64,000 nt of DNA from Phycisphaerae bacterium. GTDB lineage: Bacteria; Planctomycetota; Phycisphaerae; Phycisphaerales; UBA1924. The stretch lies in contig BQMO01000013.1 in NCBI GenBank assembly GCA_022180725.1, positions 62,001-126,000 on the forward strand. Direction: 5' to 3'. Position 1 is the stretch's first letter. Every line of letters begins with the position of its first letter. Under the pieces are notes generated by a model. The model saw only the letters and a program-made list of their open reading frames with translations. It had not been told where the DNA came from and ran no database searches. The translations under genes were made by a program, and so were the position numbers. Shown here piece after piece: positions 45,662 to 54,051 of this stretch.

Positions 45662-46267
45662 ATGCTCCACCTGCGTCACCTCGAAGACCTCCGGCGGCTG
45701 CTCCTCGAACTCCCCGACTTGACGCGTCGACGGGACCGAGCCGACGTGCCCTTCCATGACCTCGTCCTCGCGTGGCTCGCGCGCGTCGAGGATTCGCTGA
45801 TCGCCGGGCGGCTGCACCACGCCGGGACCATCGCGGCCCTGCGCGACCTGATCGCCGACGCCGGCGCGGGCGGTGTCCCGCGGGGCGTCGTGGTTGCGGG
45901 CCCGATGTCGCGGCGAAAACTCCGCGCCGCGGCCGCCTCGTTCGCGCTGCGTGAAGGCACTGATCTGCTCGCCGCGTTGATCGATCAGCACACGCCTCGC
46001 CTCGACGAGGCCGAGCGTGTGGCCCGGCAGATCGTCGCCGCGCTGATGTCCGCCGGGCTGACGCCGACGCGATCGGCCTACCCCGACACGACGTCGTACC
46101 TCGCCACGGTGCGTCGTGTGCTGTCCTCGCGGGCCGACCTCGAAGCCGCCGCCATCCACCTCGAAGGACTGGTGGACCGCTACGACGCACTCCTGCTGCT
46201 CGACCGGGCCATGGCTCCGTACGAGCACGCCGCCGCGACGCCCGTCGGGCCGGGAGGCACACCATGA
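45662..46267 (+). CDS. Hypothetical protein of the DUF2589 operon
   Basis: A 201-residue helical protein with no family that I recognise. It has no signal peptide; its central region contains REGTDLLAALIDQH. It overlaps the peptidase gene by four bases (ATGA). It is probably a structural or adaptor member of the operon; function unknown. Confidence 0.6.
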   Translation: MLHLRHLEDLRRLLLELPDLTRRRDRADVPFHDLVLAWLARVEDSLIAGRLHHAGTIAALRDLIADAGAGGVPRGVVVAGPMSRRKLRAAAASFALREGTDLLAALIDQHTPRLDEAERVARQIVAALMSAGLTPTRSAYPDTTSYLATVRRVLSSRADLEAAAIHLEGLVDRYDALLLLDRAMAPYEHAAATPVGPGGTP

Positions 46268-46827
46268 GCGACGCGAACCTGAGCGGGAAGGACTGGTGGC
46301 GGGCCAACCAGGGAAAGTACCCCAACAGCCGCAGCGTGGACGACCTCGATCCGGCCTTCCGCGACCGCGTCGAGCGATTCCTGGCCAGTCTGCGCGACGC
46401 CGGCGCGTCGATCACCATTGCCAGCACCCGTCGCAACGCGACCCGCGCGCACCTCATGCACTACGCGTGGCGCGTCGCCTACGACCGTTTCAATCCGGCC
46501 GACGTGCCGCCCGTCGCGGGGCTGAACATCCAATGGGACCACGGCGACGCCGAGGCCTCGCGCCGGGGGGCGCTCGACATGGTCAACCTCTTCGGGATGA
46601 AACACATCGCCTCGCTCACGTCACGCCACATTCAGGGCAAAGCCATCGACATGACGCTCTCGTGGAAGAGCGTACTCGAAGTCACACGGCCCGCACCCCT
46701 CAACGCGCGGATCGAATCCCTCCCGCGAAGCGGGCAGAACCGCGAACTGCATGAACTGGGCGCGACGGTGTTCGGCGTGCACAAACTCCGGTCCGACCCG
46801 CCCCACTGGTCGATCGACGGGAAGTGA
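46264..46827 (+). CDS. M15-like peptidoglycan peptidase
   Basis: A 187-residue protein with the active-site pattern of LAS-type (M15) D,D- or L,D-peptidases: an early SITIASTRRN-like strand, then SRHIQGKAIDMT (H-x6-D) and a C-terminal PPHWSIDGK (H-W). Catalytic Zn ligands would be the His of SRHIQGKAID, its Asp and the C-terminal His. Such enzymes cut peptide bridges of peptidoglycan, often as phage endolysins or in secretion machines. No signal peptide is present, which fits delivery by a machine or lysis rather than Sec export. Confidence 0.75.
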   Translation: MSDANLSGKDWWRANQGKYPNSRSVDDLDPAFRDRVERFLASLRDAGASITIASTRRNATRAHLMHYAWRVAYDRFNPADVPPVAGLNIQWDHGDAEASRRGALDMVNLFGMKHIASLTSRHIQGKAIDMTLSWKSVLEVTRPAPLNARIESLPRSGQNRELHELGATVFGVHKLRSDPPHWSIDGK

Positions 46828-46829
46828 CG

Positions 46830-48482
46830 CTACCAGATGAACCGCATCCGCCCGAAGTCGGGGATGGGGATGCCCTGCCGCCGCGCCGGCGAGGGGAAGT
46901 ACACCCAGAACGCCTTCCCGATGATCAGGTCGCGGTGCACCACGCCCACGGCGTCGTCGTCGACCCCGTGCGCCACCCAGGGGCTAGGCTTGTCCCACAG
47001 CCGCCCGTCGAGGCTCGCCGGGCTGTTGTCCCCGCACATGAAATACTGCGCCCCGCTGAGCACCGGCGTGTTCGACGGGTGCGTGGCCCGCGCGGGCCTG
47101 CCCTGTTCGCTGTGCCGCGGGCGCGGCGGATCGGGGTTCGGGTACACGTCCGGTCGGTAGTAAATGTCCCGCGCCAGCGCCACACGGAACAGCGTCACGG
47201 GCCCGCCCGAAAACTCCCAGCGGACCTCCGGCACGCTGTACGCCGCGCCGGTCAAGGCCGTGGGTCCTTCGAACACCGCCTGCGCCGCGGTCGTGTGGCA
47301 CGCGAACGTGATCCGCTCGTTGGGGCCCCACTCGTACTCGCCGTGCGCCACCTCCACGTCGTCCACGAACAGCGTCAAACACTGATCGGCGTGCCAGAAG
47401 TCCAGGTTCGTCACGGCGTCCGGCGCGAGGGCCCTGGGCAGCGTCCCCGTGCCCAGCACCACCCACTCGCCCGGCGGCTCGACGATCATCCCCGGCGAGT
47501 CGGGGTCCGGGCGGGGGCCGCCGTACCGCTTCATGCGGAGCGTGACCGACGCCCCGGCGATGTCGCACCGGAACTCGTGCCCGCGCGACACCAGGACCGC
47601 ACTCACGCGCAGGTCCGCCGTGGACGGCTTCAGTCCCAGCGACATTCGAATGTCCGACACCGGATACCGCACCTGGTGGGGTGACTGCCGGAAGTCGTTG
47701 TACGGATAGAAATCCTCAATCCGTCGGGCATTCCAATCCCACGCCAGCGCCGTGGGGCCCGTGCCCGTGTACGCGTACGACGTGTTCGCGCCGATCTTCC
47801 ACCCGGCCGGGTCGCTCCCGGGGGCGGCTTTCCACGGCGGGCGGAACGCGCTCATGCCGATCGGCGCCCGTTCGCTCGTGAACACGTCCTGCCACATCGC
47901 GCGCTGCGCCCGCTCGGGCTTGCGCGCCACGCGCCAGCCCGGTCGCAGCCACGGATTGACCGAGTCATCCTCGCCCGGCGCGGGCACGCGCGTGAACACG
48001 TCGCCGTCGACCAGCGCCACCTGCTCGCCCGGCAGCCCCAGCAGTCGCTTGATGAAGTTCTGCGTCGGGTCGGTGGGATTCTTGAAGACCACCACGTCGT
48101 ACCGCTCGGGCTCGTACACCGAGTACAGGTACTTCATCACGAAGATGCGGTCCCCCCAGCGCGTCGGCACGTTCGAGGCCGTCTCCGCCTGCCCGCTCAT
48201 CGGATCGATCACTTTGAGGGCTTCCCGCGTGCCCTGCACGGGCAGCGGCTCGTTGTTGATCTGATCGCGCGTGTCGGTCGCCCACGAGTACCCCGTCGAG
48301 CGTCCCTGCCAGCGCAGGTGCGCGCCCAGCAGCGTCGGGGCCATCGACCCCGTGGGGATCAGGAACGCCTCGATCACGAACCCGCGGAACACGAACGCCA
48401 TCGCGAACGCGATGATGATCGAGATCAGCGTCTCGCGGATGGAACTCTTCGGGGCGGCGTGAGGCGCGCTGGGCGTGCTCAT
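46830..48482 (-). CDS. lepB: Signal peptidase I with large insertion
   Basis: A 550-residue type I signal peptidase (S26). The membrane helix (about 18-35) leads to the catalytic Ser46 in PTGSMAPT; the general base Lys145 is in FIKRLLGLPGE; GDNSPASLDGR (484-494) is box E. Ordinary signal peptidases place these boxes close together, but here about 310 residues lie between box D and box E. This insert contains a beta-sandwich-like domain (for example NLDFWHADQCLTLFVDDV and TLFRVALARDIYY). The extra domain may shape substrate choice or bind the envelope. ATG at 48482; an ATG at 48494 is also in frame. Confidence 0.9.
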   Translation of the reverse strand: MSTPSAPHAAPKSSIRETLISIIIAFAMAFVFRGFVIEAFLIPTGSMAPTLLGAHLRWQGRSTGYSWATDTRDQINNEPLPVQGTREALKVIDPMSGQAETASNVPTRWGDRIFVMKYLYSVYEPERYDVVVFKNPTDPTQNFIKRLLGLPGEQVALVDGDVFTRVPAPGEDDSVNPWLRPGWRVARKPERAQRAMWQDVFTSERAPIGMSAFRPPWKAAPGSDPAGWKIGANTSYAYTGTGPTALAWDWNARRIEDFYPYNDFRQSPHQVRYPVSDIRMSLGLKPSTADLRVSAVLVSRGHEFRCDIAGASVTLRMKRYGGPRPDPDSPGMIVEPPGEWVVLGTGTLPRALAPDAVTNLDFWHADQCLTLFVDDVEVAHGEYEWGPNERITFACHTTAAQAVFEGPTALTGAAYSVPEVRWEFSGGPVTLFRVALARDIYYRPDVYPNPDPPRPRHSEQGRPARATHPSNTPVLSGAQYFMCGDNSPASLDGRLWDKPSPWVAHGVDDDAVGVVHRDLIIGKAFWVYFPSPARRQGIPIPDFGRMRFIW

Positions 48483-48584
48483 GGCCCCAACCATACGCCG
48501 CCGCGCCCCGCCACGGGCATCACGCGTACCATCCCCTGCGGCCCGCGGCGCGCCGACCCATCACCGCTTCTCAGGAGTTACGCC

Positions 48585-49166
48585 ATGAGCGACTACCCAC
48601 GCGACGACTACCGCGACACCCGGGGCGGACGGGGCGGACATCGGGGCCACGGCGGGCACGGCGGCCCGCGCCACGAACGCCGCGGCGTGCCCCTCTCCGA
48701 ACTCGACCCCACCACCACCGAAGCCTCCCGCAAGGTCATCGGCGCCGCCATCGAAGTCCACCGCGCTCTGGGCCCGGGCTTCCCGCGCGAGGTCTACGCC
48801 GCCGCCCTCAAGTCCGAACTCGACGCCCTGGGTGTGAAGTACGAAACCGGCAAGAACCTCGACGTCCGCTACAAGGACCACGTCATCGGGCACATCGCCA
48901 CCGATCTCTTCGTGGAAGGCCGATTCCTCGTCACCGTCGCCGCGATTTCCGGGCCGGTCGGCACCGCCGACCGCATGAACCTCCGCGCCCAACTCAAGGC
49001 CGCCGACTTCGAACTCGGGCTGGTCGTCAACTTCGGTGAACGCCGCCTGAAGGACGGCCTGGTGCGCGTGGTCAACATCGACAAGATCCGGGCCGAGAAG
49101 GGGGTGGGCATGGAGGACGACTTCGGCGACGAGGGCGGCGAATCCACCCACGATTTCGACCGCTGA
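48585..49166 (+). CDS. GxxExxY protein
   Basis: A 193-residue protein with AGGAG 8 bases before its ATG. Its core, from KVIGAAIEVHRALGPGF through EVYAAALKSEL and FELGLVVNFGERRLKDGLVRVVN, is a GxxExxY domain (motif here GPGFPREVY), related in fold to restriction-endonuclease-like proteins but of unproven activity. The N-terminal 35 residues are an Arg/Gly/His-rich low-complexity tail (RGGRGGHRGHGGHGGPRH), unlike ordinary members, and may bind nucleic acid. The C-terminus is acidic. Confidence 0.8.
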   Translation: MSDYPRDDYRDTRGGRGGHRGHGGHGGPRHERRGVPLSELDPTTTEASRKVIGAAIEVHRALGPGFPREVYAAALKSELDALGVKYETGKNLDVRYKDHVIGHIATDLFVEGRFLVTVAAISGPVGTADRMNLRAQLKAADFELGLVVNFGERRLKDGLVRVVNIDKIRAEKGVGMEDDFGDEGGESTHDFDR

Positions 49167-49300
49167 ACGTTCGTGCCTCCCCTCCCTGCCGTGACCCAAA
49201 CATGGGCTTGTGATCGGCACGTGCTGGACCCGCCGCCTCGCCCGCCTAGACTTCAGGCCCTGCCGGGAGCATCCCGACCGGTTCGTCTCGGAGTTTCGCC

Positions 49301-49624
49301 ATGATCGACCTCACCAAGTTCAAGGCCGGGCAAAGCCTTTCCTGCACCGTCGCCAAGGTGCCCACCGCCCACGGCGCCCAGACCACCCTCGAGCGCCTGA
49401 TGCGCCTTGATCCGTCGGCCCGGAAGGCCCTCCGCCGCGCCCAGCGCCTGCGCAAGCAGCGCGAGGTCGTCTACAACCGCGGCAATCGCGACTGGGTCAG
49501 CCGCGAGAAGCCCGCCCGCGTGGTGCACCTTGCCGCCGGCGAGACGTGGACGATGGCCTTCAACCACGACATTGCCCGCGACCTGGCCTCGGTCGGAAAG
49601 TACCTGACGATCAAGGCGTCGTAG
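49301..49624 (+). CDS. Small hypothetical protein
   Basis: A 107-residue soluble protein with mixed alpha/beta character, ending KYLTIKAS. A segment RVVHLAAGETWTMAF suggests a beta-barrel-like fold. No family recognised. It stands alone between the GxxExxY gene and the membrane-anchored gene. Confidence 0.55.
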   Translation: MIDLTKFKAGQSLSCTVAKVPTAHGAQTTLERLMRLDPSARKALRRAQRLRKQREVVYNRGNRDWVSREKPARVVHLAAGETWTMAFNHDIARDLASVGKYLTIKAS

Positions 49625-49703
49625 AAGGTCGTCGTCACCAGTTCCACATTCCGTTTCGTGACCCTGGGCGTCCCGCGCCGTGGGCGCGATACACTGCCGT
49701 GGC

Positions 49704-50477
49704 ATGAACGTGCTGCAGGCCATCTTTCAGTTCATCAAGAACAACCCCGGCGCGCTGGTCACGCTCATCCTCATCGGGGCGCCGATCTTCAGCGCGATCA
49801 TGAAGGCCCTCGCGCAGAAGAAGCAGGAACGCGACGCCCTGGCTCGCCGCGAGCAGGCCCAACTCGATGCCATGCGAACCGGCAGACCCGTGGCCGACAC
49901 GCCCGCCGATCAGGTCTCCGCCCGGCAGCGTTTGGAGGAAATCGCCCAGCGGCGGCGGCAGGCGATTCGCCAGAGCGGCGGCCAGGCCCGCACGTCCCAG
50001 CCTCCCACGCTCGCCGCGCCGCAGGCTCCGGCCTCCACCCCGGGCATGCGCCAGATCCGCCTGCCGGGGGGCATCGTCCTCGAAGTTCCCGAGGAACTCA
50101 CGCAGCCAACCCCGCCTCCCCAAGCCCCGCCCCAGCCTTCACCTCGGCCACCAAGCCCGGAACGTCGCAAAGGGTCGAAGCGTCGCGCGTCGCCGCAGCC
50201 CATGCCGACCCAGCCGCAGGCGCCCGCGCGAAGTCAATCCCCAACGGCGGCCGAGCCCCAGAAGATTACACGTTCCGCCCAGCGGGCCGCGCTGGCCGCC
50301 GCCGCAAGCGAATCGGAACCGCTTCCGGGCCCCGCCGATCCTCACGCCGCCAGGCCCACCCCCACGAAGCGCGAGGCGATGCGCGATGCCGTGGGCATCG
50401 GCCCCTGGACCCGGGCCGACTGGCGCCGCGCCATCATCATGCGCGAACTCCTCGGCCCGCCCGTCGGCATGCGGTAG
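49704..50477 (+). CDS. Membrane-anchored Pro-rich protein
   Basis: A 257-residue protein. An N-terminal helix (about 16-36: ALVTLILIGAPIFSAIMKAL) anchors it; a basic coiled stretch (RQRLEEIAQRRRQAIRQ) and a long Pro/Ser/Arg-rich tail follow. A short conserved C-terminus (IGPWTRADWRRAIIMRELLGPPVG) may be a protein-binding element. Function unknown. It converges on an ArsR-like gene with one base between stops. Confidence 0.6.
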   Translation: MNVLQAIFQFIKNNPGALVTLILIGAPIFSAIMKALAQKKQERDALARREQAQLDAMRTGRPVADTPADQVSARQRLEEIAQRRRQAIRQSGGQARTSQPPTLAAPQAPASTPGMRQIRLPGGIVLEVPEELTQPTPPPQAPPQPSPRPPSPERRKGSKRRASPQPMPTQPQAPARSQSPTAAEPQKITRSAQRAALAAAASESEPLPGPADPHAARPTPTKREAMRDAVGIGPWTRADWRRAIIMRELLGPPVGMR

Positions 50478-50478
50478 G

Positions 50479-51069
50479 TCAGCCCCCGGGTCCTTCCGTC
50501 GGCGTCCACCCGGCCATCAGGAACCGGACGGGCTTGCTGCCTGTGCGCATGGGGTCGTCGTACTCTGCCACGAGCCGCGCCGCCTCCGCCGTCAGATCCT
50601 CCACAAAGGCCCTCCGATCGGCGACATTCGCAAACCGCACGGTGATCGTGCCGATGGATGCGGCGTGATCGCCCGCGGCGCCGTCAGCCCGGTTCGCGAT
50701 AACCGCAGCGACCAAGCGCGAGGCTTCGAGAATCAGCCGCTCCGCGACGGGCGAACTCTCCGTCGCGGGGCCGAGGCCCATCAGGTCTGGATTCACGACA
50801 TACCGCCGTGCCGTGGCGCGCACCACGCGCTCGGTGCAGTTCCCGCGGCGCTGCTCGCGGACAAACTCCACCAGCCCGGCCTTCTCCAACGCCCGCAGGT
50901 GGTAGTTCACGCGCTGGCGCGGCAGCCCAAGCCGCCTCGCCACCCCGCTGGCTGAATCTGGCTCCGTCAGCGCACGGATCACCGCAAGGCGCGTCTCGTC
51001 CATCAGCGCCGCGGCCTGGTCAAGGCTCGAAATAATCTGCACGTCCCGCAGATTCGATTCACCAGACAT
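50479..51069 (-). CDS. ArsR-like HTH regulator
   Basis: A 196-residue transcription factor. Residues about 20-88 form a winged helix: DETRLAVIRALTE, then SASGVARRLGLPRQRVNYHLRALEKAGLVE, the hallmark ArsR-type reading helix region. The C-terminal half is an unknown ligand-binding or dimerisation domain. Start at ATG 51069 gives the usual N-terminus; an ATG at 51093 is in frame. Upstream bases contain a CGAATTCG palindrome flanked by two GAATAC copies, a candidate autoregulatory site. It follows the O-methyltransferase gene on the same strand. Confidence 0.82.
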   Translation of the reverse strand: MSGESNLRDVQIISSLDQAAALMDETRLAVIRALTEPDSASGVARRLGLPRQRVNYHLRALEKAGLVEFVREQRRGNCTERVVRATARRYVVNPDLMGLGPATESSPVAERLILEASRLVAAVIANRADGAAGDHAASIGTITVRFANVADRRAFVEDLTAEAARLVAEYDDPMRTGSKPVRFLMAGWTPTEGPGG

Positions 51070-51127
51070 GAATACGAATTCGACCGAATACATTCATTGT
51101 CAAGAGGTTTTTTCTTTATAGACAATA

Positions 51128-51814
51128 TTATTTGTCGGTTCTTAGTCCAATAACGATGCCATGTTCAGCGAACACTCCCGCTGATTGGAAGTGCCCGCTC
51201 GTTGCAAGCCCGCGATTGAACCGGTCCATTGCGTCACGTTCAGGAGATGATCCGGGCGGATCCGTAATCCACCAATGGCTGCCGAGGATGTTGTCGGCCG
51301 CGAGGATGCCCCCGGGGCGGAGCATCGGGGTCACCAGATCGAGATACCGCGGGTACTCCACCTTGGTTGCGTCGAGAAAAACCATGTCGAGGGAGCCGTC
51401 GCCGAAAGCCCGGGCAAGGCGCGGCAGCACGTCGAGCGCGGCTCCGACGACGATATCGACCCTGGCCCCCACGCCCGCCGCGTCGAAGGCAGCGCGGGCA
51501 AAGGCCGCGTGCTTCGGCTCGAACTCGATGGTCGTGAGCGTGGCCCCGGGGCGCAGGTTCCGGGCGAGGTGGATGCCCGAATAGCCCGCGAGGGTACCGA
51601 CCTCGAGCACGCGTCCGGTTGAGCGGGGGTGGTGCGTGGCGAGATGGGCCAGCAGGCCCACGAATCGCGCGACCGAGGGCGAGACGGCGATGTCGGGCAA
51701 CCCCGCGGCCACGGCGCGCGGCATCAGCGTGCGCAGGTGCTCGTCGTCGGCGTCGCCGAAAACCTCGTCGAGGTACGCCTGCGAGCCGCGCCAGTGTTCG
51801 GGCGTCATGTCCAT
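51128..51814 (-). CDS. Class I SAM-dependent O-methyltransferase
   Basis: A 228-residue methyltransferase of the caffeoyl-CoA O-methyltransferase/catechol type. SAM-binding motif VLEVGTLAGYSGIHLA, acidic loop TIEFEPKHA, and the metal-site segment DMVFLDATKVEYPRYLD followed by DNILGSHWW identify the family. Such enzymes methylate catechol-like substrates using a divalent cation. It lies 58 bp upstream of the ArsR-like gene and probably shares its transcript. Confidence 0.88.
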   Translation of the reverse strand: MDMTPEHWRGSQAYLDEVFGDADDEHLRTLMPRAVAAGLPDIAVSPSVARFVGLLAHLATHHPRSTGRVLEVGTLAGYSGIHLARNLRPGATLTTIEFEPKHAAFARAAFDAAGVGARVDIVVGAALDVLPRLARAFGDGSLDMVFLDATKVEYPRYLDLVTPMLRPGGILAADNILGSHWWITDPPGSSPERDAMDRFNRGLATSGHFQSAGVFAEHGIVIGLRTDK

Positions 51815-51863
51815 GCCCGCAGCGTACCAGCACCGCGGAATCGCGGGGACGGCGGCCCCGGTG

Positions 51864-52559
51864 TCAGGCGGCGGCCTGCGAGGGCGTGGTGGGCTTGCGC
51901 GTGAGGCGTGCCCACGCCGAGGCCACGCCGCGCCGCACGGCCTGCGCCGGCCTGCTCATCGCGGCCGCGCGAACCCCGCCGTGCGCTCGTCGAGCCGCGT
52001 GCGCGCCCTTGGCGCAGACGCCGCACACGCCGACACCCGCGGCGACGCACGCGTCCTTCATCCCGCCCGCGGCGGTGCGGCAACGCCCCCACCACGTGGT
52101 CGGCGCGTCCTTGGCCTGGCGGCGAGCCACATGCCGAACAACGTACAACGACGCCACCGCGACGACGAGCGTGATCCAACCCCACATCATCCAGCCATGC
52201 GCCGTGGTGATCGAGTCGCCCGAGGCGAGCGAACGGGCGAGCAGCCCGGCGCCCGCCGAGGAGGCGAGCGTGCTGACGTACCCGCCCATCAACGCACCGG
52301 TCGGCGGCGGGGTCGGGGCGGGGGTCGAATCGACGACCTCGAAGGCCGCCTGCTGGGAATCACCGAAGCGCGGGGCATCGGTGTGGAGTCGAGGCGGGGG
52401 CGGGACATCGTGCGGGGCAAGAGTCGCCGAGCCCGCCGCCCGCCGTTCGTCGGGTTCGTCGAAGGCCCACCACACGCCCTTGTACGCGGCCCAGGTGAGC
52501 CAGACGGGGGCCAGGGCGATCCGGAACATGATTCGAGCGACCTGCAAGCCAGCGTGCAT
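51864..52559 (-). CDS. Membrane protein with cysteine-rich tail
   Basis: About 231 residues from the ATG at 52559. An N-terminal membrane helix (about 5-25: VARIMFRIALAPVWLTWAAYK), a Pro-rich linker and two further hydrophobic stretches are present; the C-terminal third is basic and contains CVAAGVGVCGVCAKG, a possible metal site. No family recognised. Confidence 0.55.
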   Translation of the reverse strand: MHAGLQVARIMFRIALAPVWLTWAAYKGVWWAFDEPDERRAAGSATLAPHDVPPPPRLHTDAPRFGDSQQAAFEVVDSTPAPTPPPTGALMGGYVSTLASSAGAGLLARSLASGDSITTAHGWMMWGWITLVVAVASLYVVRHVARRQAKDAPTTWWGRCRTAAGGMKDACVAAGVGVCGVCAKGAHAARRAHGGVRAAAMSRPAQAVRRGVASAWARLTRKPTTPSQAAA

Positions 52560-52634
52560 GAACGCACCTCCGGGACGGTCCCGGACGCGTTCTTGGGAGA
52601 TCGCGCTTCCGACTTTCACGCCCGCGCGAGCGAT

Positions 52635-53888
52635 TCAATCGTCCACGGATGCAAAGTCGAAGAGCATGACATAGCCACCCCGCCAGACGGGATAGACCAC
52701 ATCGCACCGGAAGCCCACGAACTCGTCGATGGGCCAGGCGAGTTCGTCGAAGACATGCCGGACCAGGTCCGGGTACTTCGCGAACGCGGTTGTCCCGACG
52801 TTCTCGAGCGAGAGCGGGGTGAGTTTCGGGCCGCCGGGGAGCCTGGTAGACCATCGGGCGGCGTCGTGTCGTGCGCCGACGTCGGGCATCCAGAGGTGCG
52901 CCTCGATGGTGGGGACGCAGGCAGCGGCCAGGTCCCGGTGCAGGAAGGTATCGAAGACCAGGCGTCGCGCAGGGATGTTCTGCAAGGCCCAAACCTCGCC
53001 AACCGGCGGGCTAAGCGTGGCCGGGTGAGGATCGGGCCTTGCAACGCGCGTGGCCGTCACGATGTCCGCCGGGCCGTGCCCGCCCGCCGAGTCGGTGTCG
53101 ACGACATGGACGACGCGTTTCCCCGCGGCCTTGGCCACGACCGATGGAAGCGGGCGAGAGCAGAACTCGGGGAGCAGCGCCGACCCGGCCTGAAGCGCGT
53201 CAGGTTCGAGGGCGCTCATCGCCGGCCCGGCGTTCGGGCTGCGCAACGTGGCGGTCCCCCCGATCTCCAGGGGTGTGGCGTGCATGCGCCATTGGTGCCC
53301 GGCCAGGACGCGTGCCCGCGCCCAATCGGTCAGCGAAGCGTCACCCGGTACGGGGCGGATGATCGAGAGGTGCACCGAAGCCTGGGACCATCGCCCGACA
53401 ACATTCGCCGCCGCGAGGAAGAGCGTTTCCCGCGCCGCCGCATCGTCGGCCGGCGGATGCAGCCGGGGGGTCTTTCCCTCCGGGCCGTCCAGCAGCGCCC
53501 GAAGGCCGCGCTGGCTCAGGTTCACATCCTCCAGGAACTGCTCGAAGCGATCGACCGCGGCGAGGGCGCCGTGCAAGGCCTCCGCCCCGGAGTTCACGCG
53601 CGATGCAGCCGCCCCGAGAAAAAGCCGCAACCCCTCAATCCCTGGAAGGGCTACGAGCGTGCGTGGGCCTGCTTCACAGCCGCAGGCGCCCTGCACGATG
53701 CGTTGGCAGGTTGCGCGATCGACCTGAAGAAAGCGTGACACCGCGCTCGCCGATCGATGCTCGGCCGGGAGCAGCGCCAGGACTTCCCGAAACTCCGCCT
53801 GCAGGCGACGGCCAATCTGGTCGGCCTTCGCTAGCGCCGACTCGGACAACTTCCCGGCATGTGGCCGATCACCCATACCTTGGACCAT
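52635..53888 (-). CDS. HTH-like regulatory protein
   Basis: A 417-residue protein starting at ATG 53888. The N-terminal third contains SASAVSRFLQVDRATCQRIV, consistent with a helix-turn-helix. The rest is alpha/beta, with DFASVDD at the end and no known enzyme motif. No signal peptide or membrane helix. It diverges from the dockerin-type gene at 54052 across 163 bp and may control it; this is inferred from position alone. Confidence 0.55.
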   Translation of the reverse strand: MVQGMGDRPHAGKLSESALAKADQIGRRLQAEFREVLALLPAEHRSASAVSRFLQVDRATCQRIVQGACGCEAGPRTLVALPGIEGLRLFLGAAASRVNSGAEALHGALAAVDRFEQFLEDVNLSQRGLRALLDGPEGKTPRLHPPADDAAARETLFLAAANVVGRWSQASVHLSIIRPVPGDASLTDWARARVLAGHQWRMHATPLEIGGTATLRSPNAGPAMSALEPDALQAGSALLPEFCSRPLPSVVAKAAGKRVVHVVDTDSAGGHGPADIVTATRVARPDPHPATLSPPVGEVWALQNIPARRLVFDTFLHRDLAAACVPTIEAHLWMPDVGARHDAARWSTRLPGGPKLTPLSLENVGTTAFAKYPDLVRHVFDELAWPIDEFVGFRCDVVYPVWRGGYVMLFDFASVDD

Positions 53889-54051
53889 TGTCGAATTGGG
53901 CGTTGAATGCTGCACGGTCACTTTAGAATAATACTCGATCAACGATGTCCAATAGAAATGTCCTTGCATGTGATCTGAGAACAGATACGATGGTGTAGCG
54001 TGGTGGGGAGACACGGAACTCGCGCCCGATGACGGCGCCCGGAAAGGACCC

